Of a DNA stretch of 64,000 nucleotides, positions 11,066-23,600 are shown piece after piece. The stretch covers positions 1,886,028-1,950,027 of the forward strand of contig NC_087079.1 of the NCBI RefSeq assembly GCF_026151205.1, given 5' to 3'. A program made the position numbers and the translations under genes. The first letter of the stretch is position 1. Every line of letters starts with the position of its first letter. The notes under the pieces were generated by a model. That model had not been told where the DNA came from, ran no database searches, and saw nothing but the letters and a program-made list of their open reading frames with translations. This stretch comes from Bolinopsis microptera (Eukaryota > Ctenophora > Tentaculata > Lobata > Bolinopsidae).

Positions 11066-11574
11066 TCAAAATTGTTTATTTATACACGGGAAAAAAAAGG
11101 CAGCTTATTGGTGCATTTGAAGCAGTGCGATCGATCGCACATAATAATTTTAAAAAGATCTCACTCACGCTTACGTACGATTCTTTGTTTTTATCATTAT
11201 TATTATTCAAATTTGTTTATTTATACAAAGAAAAATAAAGCCAGCTTATTGGTGCATTTGAAGCAGTGCGATCTTTAAAAAAATACATATATATATACGG
11301 TGCACTTTGAGCGTATGAGAAATATGTTATTTATACAAGGGAAAAAAAAGGCAGCTTGTTGGTGCATTTGAAGCAGTGAGATCGATCGCACATAATAATT
11401 TTAAAAAGATCTCACTCACGCTTACGTACGAATCTTTGTTTTTATCATTATTATTATTCAAATTTGTTTATTTATACAAAGAAAAATAAAGCCAGCTTAT
11501 TGGTGCATTTGAAGCAGTGCGATCTAAAATATTTAAAAAAATATATACGGTGCACTTTGAGCGTATGAGAAATA
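11066..11574. repeat. Tandem duplication of about 250 bp with internal half-repeats
   Basis: Two adjacent copies (about 11066-11324 and 11325-11574) share nearly all sequence, from TTTATACA(C/A)GGGAAAA to GTGCACTTTGAGCGTATGAG. Each copy holds two versions of a shorter block containing GGTGCATTTGAAGCAGTG, so that block appears four times. No coding function is seen. Confidence 0.85.
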
Positions 11575-11585
11575 TCAATTTGGGT

Positions 11586-11638
11586 GAGGGCAGCACAATT
11601 TATTCATATTTATATATGAATAAATTATGCTGCCCTCG
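11586..11638. other. Long hairpin upstream of the GPCR
   Basis: GAGGGCAGCACAATTTATTC pairs with GAATAAATTATGCTGCCCTC across a short AT loop. This is a nearly perfect stem of about 23 bp with one mismatch. It lies 90 bp before the GPCR start codon and could be a small foldback insertion or a structured 5' leader. Confidence 0.7.
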
Positions 11639-11727
11639 TCCAAATACTTATATATAAGTATTCCTTCTATTTCTGCGAATGCACAGCAGGTTACTGTCGA
11701 CTCAAGGATGTCGGTCTGATCTGAGCT

Positions 11728-14062
11728 ATGATGGACGGAGAACTCACAACTAAAGTTGTTCTTTTGCTCGCATTTTTCACCACCACCCGACTAAGCGCGA
11801 TAACGACCCATCTAAGGGACTCATCAGATTTCAAGCAGGAGCTTTCAGAGTCAAGTTCAGTTTTTTATTATGATATAGATGAAAATCTAGCTGATCGTTG
11901 CTTTGGACAGACCTTTATTAATTTGCAACTGAACCCTAAAATCCTAGAAATCACATACGATCGTGCCGAGGGTGACAATCTAATTTGTGATTTCAATTTT
12001 GATTTTACATTTTTGAAAACAAGAGAATTGGCAGCATTTACAGATTTTGGACTGCCGCCTGATTTTCGAGACGAAGACACATTTGCAAGCTAAACAACAC
12101 CTCCCAAATCTGTGACGGATATTCCCAATGCCTAACCGACGAATGCAATTTTCTTGATAACCAATCGCCTGTTTTCTACTGTGCAGATGGTTCGGGTTGT
12201 GTCGCAATGGATAATCTCTGTGACAAAATTCAGGATTGTACTGATGGTTCTGATGAGTGCTTCTGTACCGGTTACTTTGTACTTTCCTCGGTTTCAGGAA
12301 CCGCTGGCAAGATCTGTGTTACAGAAGATCGTTATTACCAGGACAATTCTTACTGTTCATCCGAGTACTCCATTGAGGTAGGGAATCCCAATTTATGTAA
12401 TGAAAAGCAAGATTTTGCTACGCATTTAACCCCACTTCATACATGTTTATTAAAGTATCAACCAGAAGACCAATATAATATAACGATTGCAGAGTTTTGC
12501 CGTGTCAACTGCAAACACGTCGACGGATTTCAGAACGGCTGGGAGAACTTCTGTGTCCATATCGGGATATCCTGTACTTCGTGTGTTTCGCTGCATCCCG
12601 AAGGATTTCACAGAAACATATTCCCTGCACTATACGTGTGTTTCGCTGCATCCCGAAGGATTTCACAGAAACATATTCCCTGCACTATATGTGTGATGGG
12701 GAGGTAAATTGCGACAACCAAGCGGACGAGATCGGGTGTCCAGGACGGTTTTATTGCAGTCCTAATGAGACAGCTGAGTGGGTTGGTAACGACAAGGTTT
12801 GTGATAACGTGAAGGACTGTGTTAATGGAGCTGATGAATGTGGAACATGCCAGTTTGAGGAGCTGTCTTCCTCTGATTTCCTCATCAAATCGAACTTTGT
12901 CTTCACTGTAACGATCATCATGGGCATCTTGATAGTTATAATGAACATGAAAGAAGGTTACAAGTGTTGGAATATGAAGTGCAACACTAAAGTAAAACAG
13001 GTTGACAACGTGTTTTTGATGCAAATTTTCTTCCATGATACCCTCATGGGAGTATATTTGTGTTCTATAGTAATAGCCGCTTTAGTCCTCGGTAAAAAAG
13101 GCGAGTACTGTCAGCTGGAAGAAATGTGGAGAGCCAGCCCATTTTGTTCTTTTCTTGGAGTCCTATTTTCCTTCTCGTCTCACGGCTCGCTTATGTTGAT
13201 AGCTTCTATAAGCATCACCAGGTTCTTGTCATGCCAAAGCATAGTGGTTCATATTAGAGCGAGAGTTATCGTTATGTGGGTCACTTTTCTGAATATTCTC
13301 AATTTACTACACTCGGTTCTTCCATTGATGCCAGTCTCGTCGATTGGAGATATTTTCAGAACGAAAATATTCTTTAGTCACTTGGATCAAAATCCTTTCT
13401 TCGGCACAAATCCCATTAACCGGTCTCGTCTTGCTATGGTTCACAAGGGAATGCTCCACAAAGATGATGATGATATCTACAGAATGATCAGCGACCTGAG
13501 CAGTGTCACGTCAAATAGGGAGATTTTTGATGTCACAGAGATTAGCTACTACGGTAATACAGGTTTCTGTGTCCACAACATATTCAAATCCCAAGACTCC
13601 TACGAGATCTACATAATCCTCTACTGCACAAGTATCGTGGTCCTACTTAGTATTGTCATCACCGCATACATTAAGATCATTCTAAAACAGAGGAAATTAA
13701 ATTTGGCGGTAGTTCCAAGAGGAGGGGAAGGTCAGGACTCCGTCCGAGTCCAGCTAACTTTAAAGGTGGCTCTGATGGTGGGATCACAGCTTATCTGCTG
13801 GACTCCCTTCATTCTCACCGTCCTGTATTACCAATACATCTCAAAATATCCAGCTTCTACAACAGTATTTGAGATCTTTGCACTCGTGGTGATACCGATT
13901 AACAGCTTCCTGAATCCTGTGTTCCACAGCGAGCTCTACAAGACAGCATCGCTAGCAGTCTGGAAGAAGTGGAGACAGTTTGTAGACTGCTTATCACCCA
14001 TGGAACTACCGAATGAGGCTGAGAATGCCTTACAAAACCTGACAATACCTGCCAAAACCTGA
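11728..14062 (+). CDS. LDLa-domain rhodopsin-type GPCR (reading frame interrupted)
   Basis: A signal-peptide-like start (MMDGELTTKVVLLLAFF) leads into LDL-receptor class A modules. These include one with CDKIQDCTDGSDEC (about 12225), one with RCIPKDF and CDGEVNCDNQADEIGC (about 12640-12740) and one with CDNVKDCVNGADEC (about 12799). Seven transmembrane helices follow between about 12888 and 13935. TM3 ends in ITRFLSC in place of DRY, TM6 carries CWTPF, and TM7 carries NSFLNPVF. This is the LDLa plus 7TM plan of GRL101/relaxin-receptor-like GPCRs, probably a peptide-hormone receptor. The frame changes twice. At 12063-12091 one missing T in a TTT run would restore it. Near 12581-12690 there is a 55-bp tandem duplication. 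Unseen introns, sequence errors or pseudogenisation are all possible. The intact 7TM part (about 12590-14062) favours a working gene. Confidence 0.75.
12581..12690. repeat. 55-bp tandem duplication inside the GPCR LDLa region
   Basis: Positions 12581-12635 and 12636-12690 are identical except for the last base. The unit begins GTGTGTTTCGCTGCATCCCG. The length is not a multiple of three, so the second copy is read in a different frame. Only the second copy is in frame with the downstream LDLa cysteines. Confidence 0.95.
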
Positions 14063-14452
14063 CAAAACCTGAGAATACCGGACAAAACCTGAGAATACCT
14101 GAGAATACCGGACAAAACCTGAGAATACCGTACAAAACCTGAGAATACCGGACAAAACCTGAGAATACCTGAGAATACCGTACAAAACCTGAGAATACCG
14201 GACAAAACCTGAGAATACCGGACAAAACCTGAGAATACCGGACAAAACCTGAGAATACCGGACAAAACCTGAGAATACCGGACAAAACCTGAGAATACCG
14301 GACAAAACCTGAGAATACCGGACAAAACCTGAGAATACCGGACAAAGCCTGAGAATACCGGACAAAACCTGAGAATATCGGACAAAACTTGAGAATACCG
14401 GACAAAACCTGAGAATACCTGACAAAACCTGACAATACCGGACAAAACCGGG
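14029..14452. repeat. 20-bp minisatellite starting at the GPCR stop codon
   Basis: About 21 copies of GGACAAAACCTGAGAATACC. The last codons of the GPCR (…LQNLTIPAKT, stop) are themselves degenerate units, so the array grew from, or invaded, the coding 3' end. Each unit repeats the stop-containing ACCTGA. Antisense open frames across the array are artefacts of the periodicity. Confidence 0.95.
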
Positions 14453-14459
14453 TTCAGAA

Positions 14460-15289
14460 AGTTTTAAATCTCCTCCGATCAAGATCAATATCTTCTAAAT
14501 ACTTCATCGTTGATTCCAAACTTCCTCCAAAACTTTTGCTAACTTGAGAATACGACTTGGCCTTGGTTTCGTTGCTTTGTTAAGTATACATTTTGTTCGC
14601 TGATTAACTGTCCCAGTTTTTAAAAGTTTAACTTTAATCCAATTGCTGTCCATTTTTCTTCGCACTGCGAAGTGCTACCTTTGAATTTCCAGTTATTAAA
14701 ATTAATGAGCTTTTTTAAGCTAAAAACGTTTAAATCATTATCATTTATAAAAAAGAGTGAGATTTTCCTTAGAAAGAAGTAACAATGGACATATTGTAAC
14801 TCGATTTGATAACCATTGCCTCAATGTTTTTATCAGTTATATGACTTTCTAAATCTCACGATACACTTATTTTACTTCTTGTCCCCCTAAATCTGCTCAC
14901 TCAGATACTGGAACCCACAAAAAATAAATGATTTTTGGATTGAAACCTTACAAAATAGCAAGTATACAAATGTACAGTAAATCGAACAAACATATAAAAT
15001 GGGCCGAAATGACGAAATGCATAAATGCTAAAAAGCGTGGGTCAGTGAAACAAGTACAGAGGACAACTTTCAAAACAGGAGTTTTTTTGGCCGCTTAAAG
15101 TCTCAATAACATCACCTCCACCTGGTAATAAAATGATGAAATGTGAAAAGTCGGGAAAAGTGTGAAACAATCAAATAATAATATATGTACATGTATATGA
15201 TATAATTGTCTCTCAAATACAGATAACGTCCGAAAACTCTTACGATACTCCTACATATACTGATCGGTGTCCGAGAGACATCAATTACT
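14460..15289. other. No gene seen
   Basis: AT-rich interval between the GPCR 3' minisatellite and the retrotransposon fragments. It probably includes the GPCR 3' untranslated region. Nothing else was recognised. Confidence 0.4.
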
Positions 15290-15990
15290 TCATGGTGGCT
15301 TCTTAACACGGCTACAGACCTTCCCGTTACGGATGTAGTGGTCGAGATGAGTCTGTTCAGCCCTCTTCTTCTTCAGGTCAGTTACCAGGTTCTTCATTGC
15401 TGCACGCTCTTCACTGGATCTATCAGGATAAATCCATACATCTTTATGTGCCTCAGCCAGCCTCAGTCTCCCTGTTTTCATCAAAATCTGATGAACTGCT
15501 GTTGAGCTTGAGACGGTGATCTTGACTGGTCGGATAGCCGTACCTGGCCTCTTCCAGCCGACTCTTGTCGCTTCGAAATGAGGTTTCTCCCCGATCTCCT
15601 CCAATACTGCGGTAACTAGCGCTGGAAGCTGTTCTCCATCCTCTTCTTTCAGTCCAAACACTATCAGATTCTTGCTCCTGTCCTCCTCTGCAGCCACACT
15701 CTTCATCACATTCTTCAGAATTTAACTGTTGCAGACCGTACCACTTGTGCTTTTCTTTTGTACAGCTGCAATGTAGCTCTTAATCCCTGACTCCACCGTT
15801 GTTTGTACTGTCTCTTCAACCGACGTATCAACAACTGTAGTTGTTCGTCCTTCTGCACCAGCAGTTGCAGTGGTCCTGCAGCCTCATCACCTTATCCTTG
15901 TTTTCTAGCGCTTCCGTCTTGAGGCACTCAATGATTTCCATCATATGCCGATGGATTGCAGCACACATCGGATTGTGGGGGAATGAAAAA
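15290..15990 (-). pseudogene. Non-LTR retrotransposon ORF1-like fragment
   Basis: The frame 15290-15709 (minus) encodes an L1-ORF1-like RNA-binding region. Landmarks are RSKNLIVFGLKEEDGE, a basic VGWKRPGTAIRPVKI block, and a C-terminal VWIYPDRSSEERAAMKNL followed by a Lys/Arg-rich tail. This is the typical pattern of the RRM-like and C-terminal domain of LINE ORF1 proteins. Upstream on the minus strand (15710-15990) coding similarity continues in shifted frames with a coiled-coil flavour (for example ENKDKVMRLQD), so the copy is decayed. The assignment comes from family knowledge, and the clade is not determined. Confidence 0.6.
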
Positions 15991-15998
15991 GCAGATTA

Positions 15999-16503
15999 GC
16001 TGGCCAAGCTTGGTACAATCATTGAATCCACTTTAAAGTGTCCAATTCCACAATCCTACATCAAACGTCAAATCTACAACAAAGTCAACAGACTGAATCA
16101 TGAAACTTGGTTAACTGATGGGCCCAGACACACCAAACTGACACTCGGCCACAAGCACGCCAACATCATCAAAAACCTCAACACTACTGCACTCAGCAAC
16201 AACAGACAAGATTACAGAACTGCAGTTCACCTCATCACGGGTCACTGCGGCTTAAACAAACACCTTCACACAATTTTCAAATCAAACACCAGTGCTTGTC
16301 CTATGTGCGGCGACGGAGAGGAAACTGTCTCACACTTTCTTGGACAGTGTCCGGATATTGCCTAAATAAGAGGTCAATATTTCCGGGACTACTACCTCTC
16401 TGTCAATGACATATTCGACAACCAACACATCACCACGATTGTCAATTTCGCAAACCGCACCAAACGCTTAATTGTGCCGGAAGAGCTAGATCAGACGGGG
16501 TGA
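15999..16503 (+). pseudogene. Decayed C-terminus of a non-LTR reverse transcriptase/RNase H polyprotein
   Basis: Plus-strand reading gives HLITGHCGLNKHLHTIF, then CPMCGDGEETVSHFLGQCP. This is the terminal zinc-binding motif that follows RNase H in many retroelement polyproteins. Upstream, RHTKLTLGHKHANIIKNL fits the RNase H tail. An in-frame TAA at 16363-16365 interrupts the sequence after GQCPDIA, and reading resumes (IRGQYFRDYYLS) to a TGA at 16501. It is adjacent to, but opposite in orientation from, the ORF1-like fragment. A 3' untranslated-like stretch follows to about 16740. Confidence 0.65.
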
Positions 16504-17618
16504 CTTAGAGTATTAACTCATATGCTGTCTCGTCTCATTTTAATTTTCCAAACCCAGCTGGCACTTAAGCGTATCATCTTGACTCATGTCACTTTTTACA
16601 CCATCCTCCACCATTCACTCTGATTTCACCGGCAACCTTCCCCAGGGTTGCCACACCCCAGAGGTAGGCAGAGCATCTCAATGTTATCCGCTCGTGGGCT
16701 ATCTTGGCCCAACCTCTCTAAAAAAATGTTTTCTTTTTAAATCATAGTGCTCATCTGCCTACTCTGCCGTCGTACGAGGTCTACTGCTTGCCTAACCCAG
16801 TCTGACATAGTCCTATATAAATAGATATATAAATAGACATTAATATTTCGTTGTCAATGTCTCCACGAATGTCGACATCGTCTATTTCAGTATTTTTTGC
16901 CATCGTAGCGAACCATCTATCAACACAGCACTCTACATCCTCCTTTTCTTCATAATTGAAATCCTTGATTTTCTTCTGAGATCGGGTCAAATTCAGATCA
17001 TCATTCATCCTCCATGGTGTACTTGTATAGTAATTTACAAGTACACACGCAAAGGCTAACTACGCGGTAGCAGCAAACTAAACTTATTGCTAAGTTACAA
17101 AAGATAAGAGAGCCCGATAATTGCAAAGTAAGCTACACTGGGGGGGGGGCTACCATCGCTCAATAATTGGTTTAGTATCGAGGTTACACATTTTTCATTT
17201 CCTACCTTATGTTAAGTAGCGTGTGCTAAGTGCTTAGTAATCACTAAGTCACTGGTTAGCGTGAGATTGATAACGATAAGCGTGTGATATCTAATCAAAA
17301 TAAAGATATGAATCTGCATGTTATTGAACGGTTAAGTGGTAAATGAGACTAAAGTAGCGAGTAACACAGCCAATCGTATAGTCCTTGAGCACCTTGTGCA
17401 GCCACATAGTTGCCACAGATTTAACATTGAGATCAAGCTCAACAATGATCTCCTCATGATTTATCATGTGACACTAAGATCTATGCAGGTTGTTTCATTT
17501 AGTTTAACATTGTCTTTTTGTCCGTTACTTTTTTGATTTCTAGTTAAGATGAAAAGGGTGGGTGAAAGAAGCGACCACTCGTTTCACCGCAGATTTGACT
17601 TGTTAAACCATGTTACAG
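16504..17618. other. Retroelement tail and unannotated sequence
   Basis: The part to about 16740 looks like the 3' tail of the retroelement. A 75-codon minus-strand frame at 16781-17008 (containing DVECCVDRWFATMAKNTE) has protein-like composition but no recognised domain, and may be another transposon remnant. A run of 10 G lies near 17141. Unidentified first exons of the HEAT-repeat gene may fall in 17100-17600. Confidence 0.35.
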
Positions 17619-20600
17619 GCCTCTAAGAGGTCGAGAAAGTGAAAATCTGCCGTTAAAATACTTAAGAGCTTATCAAAACATTTGCCATCAAACACACAAA
17701 ATCAACCGAAGATCTGTAGATCAAGCAAAATACTTGTTTCAGCCGGGAAAGACGAAGATAACGGTGGGCGAGAGTATCAATCAGCGGTGTGACCTGATGC
17801 TTTCCGAGCAGGTTAGTGTGTTAATGGTTACTCCATACACATTACACATATTAGTCCGGTATCTAGTCAACGTTTACCAGATACCGTACTAACGTTCAGC
17901 GCCAACTTCCTGAATAATCAGCCAACTTAACTGAATAATTAGCCAACATCCTGAATAATTAGCCAACATAACTGAATAATTAGTCGGTAGATGGTCAGTA
18001 TGGTCCGTTTAATTCGTCTATTCTGGAGATCGTTGGTGCGGATGATTTAGCCGTTGTTACATGTAACATAGTTATGTGCACTTATTGGCACTCCCGGTAT
18101 GTGGAGTCTAGTATCAGCTCCTCGCCTTCTAGGATGGTATTTCTCTTGTCTCATATAATATACCAAACCTGGTCTATATTTATATGAAACAGCTAACACT
18201 TAACAATACTATTCTGAGGAATAAAACGTTTCAGTTGTCACACCTGCAAGACATTCAATCAGCACTTGAAGAAAATCTGGACATCATAGAAACTGAGGCC
18301 TACACTGATCCTGAGAAGTATATTGCACGTGCGCAGAACTTATTTGAGCAGGTTGGGAAATTGCACTTTCTTCAGAAAGGCTAAAGGCTCCAACTTGATT
18401 CATTTAATATAACAGTACAGAGAGATCGTTAGCAAGAATGAATGTTTTAAAATAGCTCAGAGTTGAAAGAAATAAAATATTGCTACTGAGGGAAACCGGC
18501 AACAACAGTCAACACGAGACCTTTCTTTAAACACTGACTCTCTGATTTGAATTAAACTGTTATCAGATAGTCAAAAAATTAACAAATTAATTAAACTAAA
18601 AGATGCTAATCTGTTTCAGGCTCAGAACGGTTCAGTGTTAGTGGCGTGTATTGGTAAAATGCAGACAGAATTGCTGCACACCCGCCAAGACTTACAGAAA
18701 CTAATAGCTAGTTCAGACAGGGTCAGTAAATTATTTACGTGTCTGTTGTTAAAATAAGTGTTATTTAATTACTATTCTTGTTACTGTAAATCTGAAATGT
18801 GATCGGAAGGGATTAGCATTATTTTAAATCTAATTTGATTTCCTTTTTAGTGTTCTAGCATTCCTACTGTCGCCATAAGATCGAGCATCAAAATATCTAA
18901 ATATGCAGGACAGAATGACAAGAATTTATGTGGTATTATGTAACTATGTATTATGTATAAATAGTTGGATGGCTTATTAAAATATCTAGCTTTTTAAAAC
19001 TTGTCTCATCGTCTAAACCCAGCAGTAATAATAAAATGACAGTTGATGATCCTATATTTGGCAGTATTGAAGAAGCCCGACAACCAAGGGTATACGTTAG
19101 GGTATACTCAGTTAGGAGTTAGGGACCCTTAAATTTACCCAATCCTGATCCTAAACCTTATTCTTACCCTTACTCTTACCGTAAAGTTGTCTACCCTAAA
19201 GTTGTTTACCCTAACTCTTACCCTAAATTTGTCTACCCTAAAGTCTACCCTCATAGAACGTACTTCTTGGATACTTCCCAGTATTTTTATTTTAAGTATT
19301 TTCATCTGCTGTACAGTGTACACACTACATTACACTTATTGTTACACACTGCAATAGGAGCTGTATATATTATATAATATATATAATACTTTAAAAGCTG
19401 CTTCTAACAGCTTATGAGATCAATTCAGCATCAAGCATCTCTCAAGCAAAACTAAAAACATGAATAAGCGAAAATTTAACTGAATCGGAGAATATTTAAC
19501 TTGTTATTGCTTGAAATGTGCGCATAATCAACAATCCTCCAAAAGATTAAAGAGAATAAAAAACTAACGCATTGTCGCATTACGGTGAAACAAATTGTTA
19601 ACTAAGATTAAAAGCTGTCATCAAACGATCCTGGCAGATCAATACACGATATGTTTCGTTACAGGTCACTAGTTACGGGTGTTTTCGTTGCCTTTTATCT
19701 TCTTATCTCAGAGATTACAGCCGATGATTAGTAACTAACTACAACGGTTAACCGTTAAACTTTCTTTTAATTAGGTCTGTGCGCACTGTTCGTATCAAGA
19801 CCTTATATTCTACTTTCGCAGTTTAGACCGGAGTGCTGTGAAGTCTAACTTTGAAAACTATCTTATACGATCAGCTGTAAACTTAGGAAACAGGACTTTA
19901 TAGGTTGGGAGGGATAAAGATTTAAAAACAAATTTAACTGAAACAAGAGCAATGACAACTCAGTAGAAATGAGATTAATGTAAGATTTGGCGAATGATCT
20001 TAAACACCGCGTTGTTAACTACCTTGATAAAATTACTAACACAATAAAGCAATAATCTACACAGGTTCAAAGAAAGAATGTAGGTACTGAGTCATTGGCT
20101 TCTTGCCAACTCTTGTCTTCGTGTGAGCTTTGTGTTCAGTACTCGTGTGGGTTAACAATAAGCCCCCCCCCCCTCTTAGCAGCATCATGTGATTCAAGGC
20201 ACAAATACGCGAACACAGGTCCCTCTATACTCTAACACATGTCCCTCTATCCCTCTATACTCTAACACATGTCCCTCTATACTCTAACACATGTCCCTCT
20301 ATCCCTCTATACTCTAACACATGTCCCTCTATACTCTAACACATGTCCCTCTATCCCTCTATACTCTAACACATGTCCCTCTATACTCTAACACATGTCC
20401 CTCTATACTCTAACACATGTCCCTCTATACTCTAACACATGTCCCTCTATACTCTAACACAGGTCCCTCTATCCCTCTATACTCTAACACATGTCCCTCT
20501 ATACTCTAACACATGTCCCTCTATCCCTCTATACTCTAACACATGTCCCTCTATACTCTAACACATGTCCCTCTATCCCTCTATACTCTAACACATGTCC

Positions 20601-23600
20601 CTCTATACTCTAACACATGTCCCTCTATCCCTCTATACTCTAACACATGTCCCTCTATACTCTAACACATGTCCCTCTATACTCTAACACATGTCCCTCT
20701 ATCTCTCTGTACTCTAACACATGTCCCTCTATCCCTCTATACTCTAACACATGTCCCTCTATACTCTAACACATGTCCCTCTATACTCTAACACATGTCC
20801 CTCTATCCTCTAACACATGTCCCTCTATCCCTCTGTAGTCTAACCCTCTTAACTACCTCACACCACATACTGCTCCTGTAATCTGCTGGATTATATTAAT
20901 AAATATAATATGTTTATGAATAAAGTGAATAAACATATTGTTGTTGGTGATTATAATGAGGCAACCTCAGTCAGCTAACCATGCATAATGCATACCTTCT
21001 AGAGTTATGTTACTGTTAAGTAATATTATCTACTGTTTAATATAGAGATTTGGAGGCTGTACCTCATCGTGACCAGATTAGGTACTGACAAGTTTAAAAT
21101 TAATATTTGCCACATGAACAATATCTGTAACGGGTCGCCCTTACATGGTCGCCTCGCAAAATGGAAGCTGTACTGGAAGTTGGAACTTAACTTCAAAATA
21201 TTTAGAACTGAAACATTCGTACCTATTCACTGAAAAGAAAAGCACGGTAATAATACACAAATAATACTGAGTGCGAAATGTAATCTCTAATTTATCTTGC
21301 ATACTAAGAGATTAAGTAAGATATGAGAGTTTTGTGTTGTGTTGGCCGTCTGGTATTATTACAAGAAATAGAACTTCGTAAGAGCATTATTATTTATATA
21401 AGCGGGATATAAGTGCTGTATTTAAATCTAATTTCAAATAGGCTTAATTGCACTAACTTTAGTTTCCTTCTATCCAGGATGCACTAACAGTTAACATGTG
21501 TTCCAAGATGCACTAATACTTATTCCCATGATTCATATTGCACTACATCTGTCCTCTAGCCTCCAGAGCACTAATACTTATTCCCAGGATTCATATTGCA
21601 CTACCCCTAGCCTCCAGAGCACTAATACTAATTCCCAGGATTCATATTGCACTACCCCTAGCCTCCAGAGCACTAATACTAATTCCCAGGATTCATATTG
21701 CACTACCCCTAGCCTCCAGAGCACTAATACTAATTCCCAGGATTCATATTGCACTACCCCTAGCCTCCAGAGCACTAATACTTATTCCCAGGATTCATAT
21801 TGCACTACCCCTAGCCTCCAGAGCACTAATACTTATTCCCAGGATTCATATTGCACTACCCCTAGCCTCCAGAGCACTAATACTAATTCCCATGATTCAT
21901 ATTGCACTACCCCTAGCCTCCAGAGCACTAATACTAATTCCCAGGATTCATATTGCACTACCCCTAGCCTCCAGAGCACTAATACTTATTCCCATGATTC
22001 ATATTGCACTACCCCTAGCCTCCAGAGCACTAATACTAATTCCCAGGATTCATATTGCACTACCCCTAGCCTCCAGAGCACTAATACTAATTCCCAGGAT
22101 TCATATTGCACTACCCCTAGCCTCCAGAGCACTAATACTTATTCCCAGGATTCATATTGCACTACCCCTAGCCTCCAGAGCACTAATACTTATTCCCAGG
22201 ATTCATATTGCACTACCCCTAGCATCCAGAGCACTAATACTTATTCCCAGGATTCATATTGCACTACCCCTAGCCTCCAGAGCACTAATACTAATTCCCA
22301 GGATTCATATTGCACTACCCCTAGCCTCCAGAGCACTAATACTTATTCCCAGGATTCATATTGCACTACCCCTAGCCTCCAGAGCACTAATACTAATTCC
22401 CAGGATTCATATTGCACTACCCCTAGCCTCCAGAGCACTAATACTTATTCCCAGGATTCATATTGCACTACCCCTAGCCTCCAGAGCACTAATACTAATT
22501 CCCAGGATTCATATTGCACTACCCCTAGCCTCCAGAGCACTAATACTAATTCCCAGGATTCATATTGCACTACCCCTAGCCTCCAGAGCACTAATACTAA
22601 TTCCCAGGATTCATATTGCACTACCCCTAGCCTCCAGAGCACTAATACTTATTCCCAGGATTCATATTGCACTACCCCTAGCCTCCAGAGCACTAATACT
22701 AATTCCCAGGATTCATATTGCACTACCCCTAGCCTCCAGAGCACTAATACTTATTCCCAGGATTCATATTGCACTACCCCTAGCCTCCAGAGCACTAATA
22801 CTAATTCCCAGGATTCATATTGCACTACCCCTAGCCTCCAGAGCACTAATACTTATTCCCATGATTCATATTGCACTACCCCTAGCCTCCAGAGCACTAA
22901 TACTAATTCCCAGGATTCATATTGCACTACCCCTAGCCTCCAGAGCACTAATACTAATTCCCAGGACCCCCAGGATGCACTAACGCGCGCACAAGACCGT
23001 GTTAAGTGGCTCGAGAACAGGATAGAACAAGTGCTCCTCCTCCACAGACAGAGTGTGCTGGAGGGTAAGAGAGCCAAGATGACCAGTTCCCTGGCGCACA
23101 GCAGTAAGTACGGTAGTTCCAGTTCTGATCTCAAGTCAGGGAGCAGTGGGGAGAAGGTTGAGGAGAGTGTTTACAACATGGTCAGTCTCGGTAAGTACTT
23201 ACAGGAAGGTTTCATAATACTTACACTTTTAAATAGATTACTATTCTTCTCCTAGTTTGCAGTTGGAGCATGTTTGAAAGATCCTTATTAATTGTATCAG
23301 TCATTTAGTTGTTGTAAGCAACTAGCACTTCCGTTGTTAACTGTGAAGCTGCCAATGTGAAGCAACTTTTGCTTGCTGTTTATCACAACAAAGTAGAATT
23401 GTAGGATTGGATAAGTGCCATGAGTGACCCCAAGCTTCGTAAATATCAAGTACTAGCTCAGAGAGCCCACGTGATATACATGTTATAATGGAAATTTCCA
23501 GGACCCCTGCCATTTACAGACGAGTCAATAGGACGAGAGGACACAACAGTGACTACAAAGTCTGTAAAGTCCACAAAGTCCATCAAGTCTCAGAAGTCTA

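Noticed and set aside
13899..14488. Minus-strand frames of 150-180 codons rich in GFVRYSQVLSG
   Set aside because: Readings of the 20-bp minisatellite at the GPCR 3' end.
20219..23000. CRISPR-like array of regular repeats
   Set aside because: The repeats are directly adjacent without unique spacers, in a eukaryotic intron; they are minisatellites.
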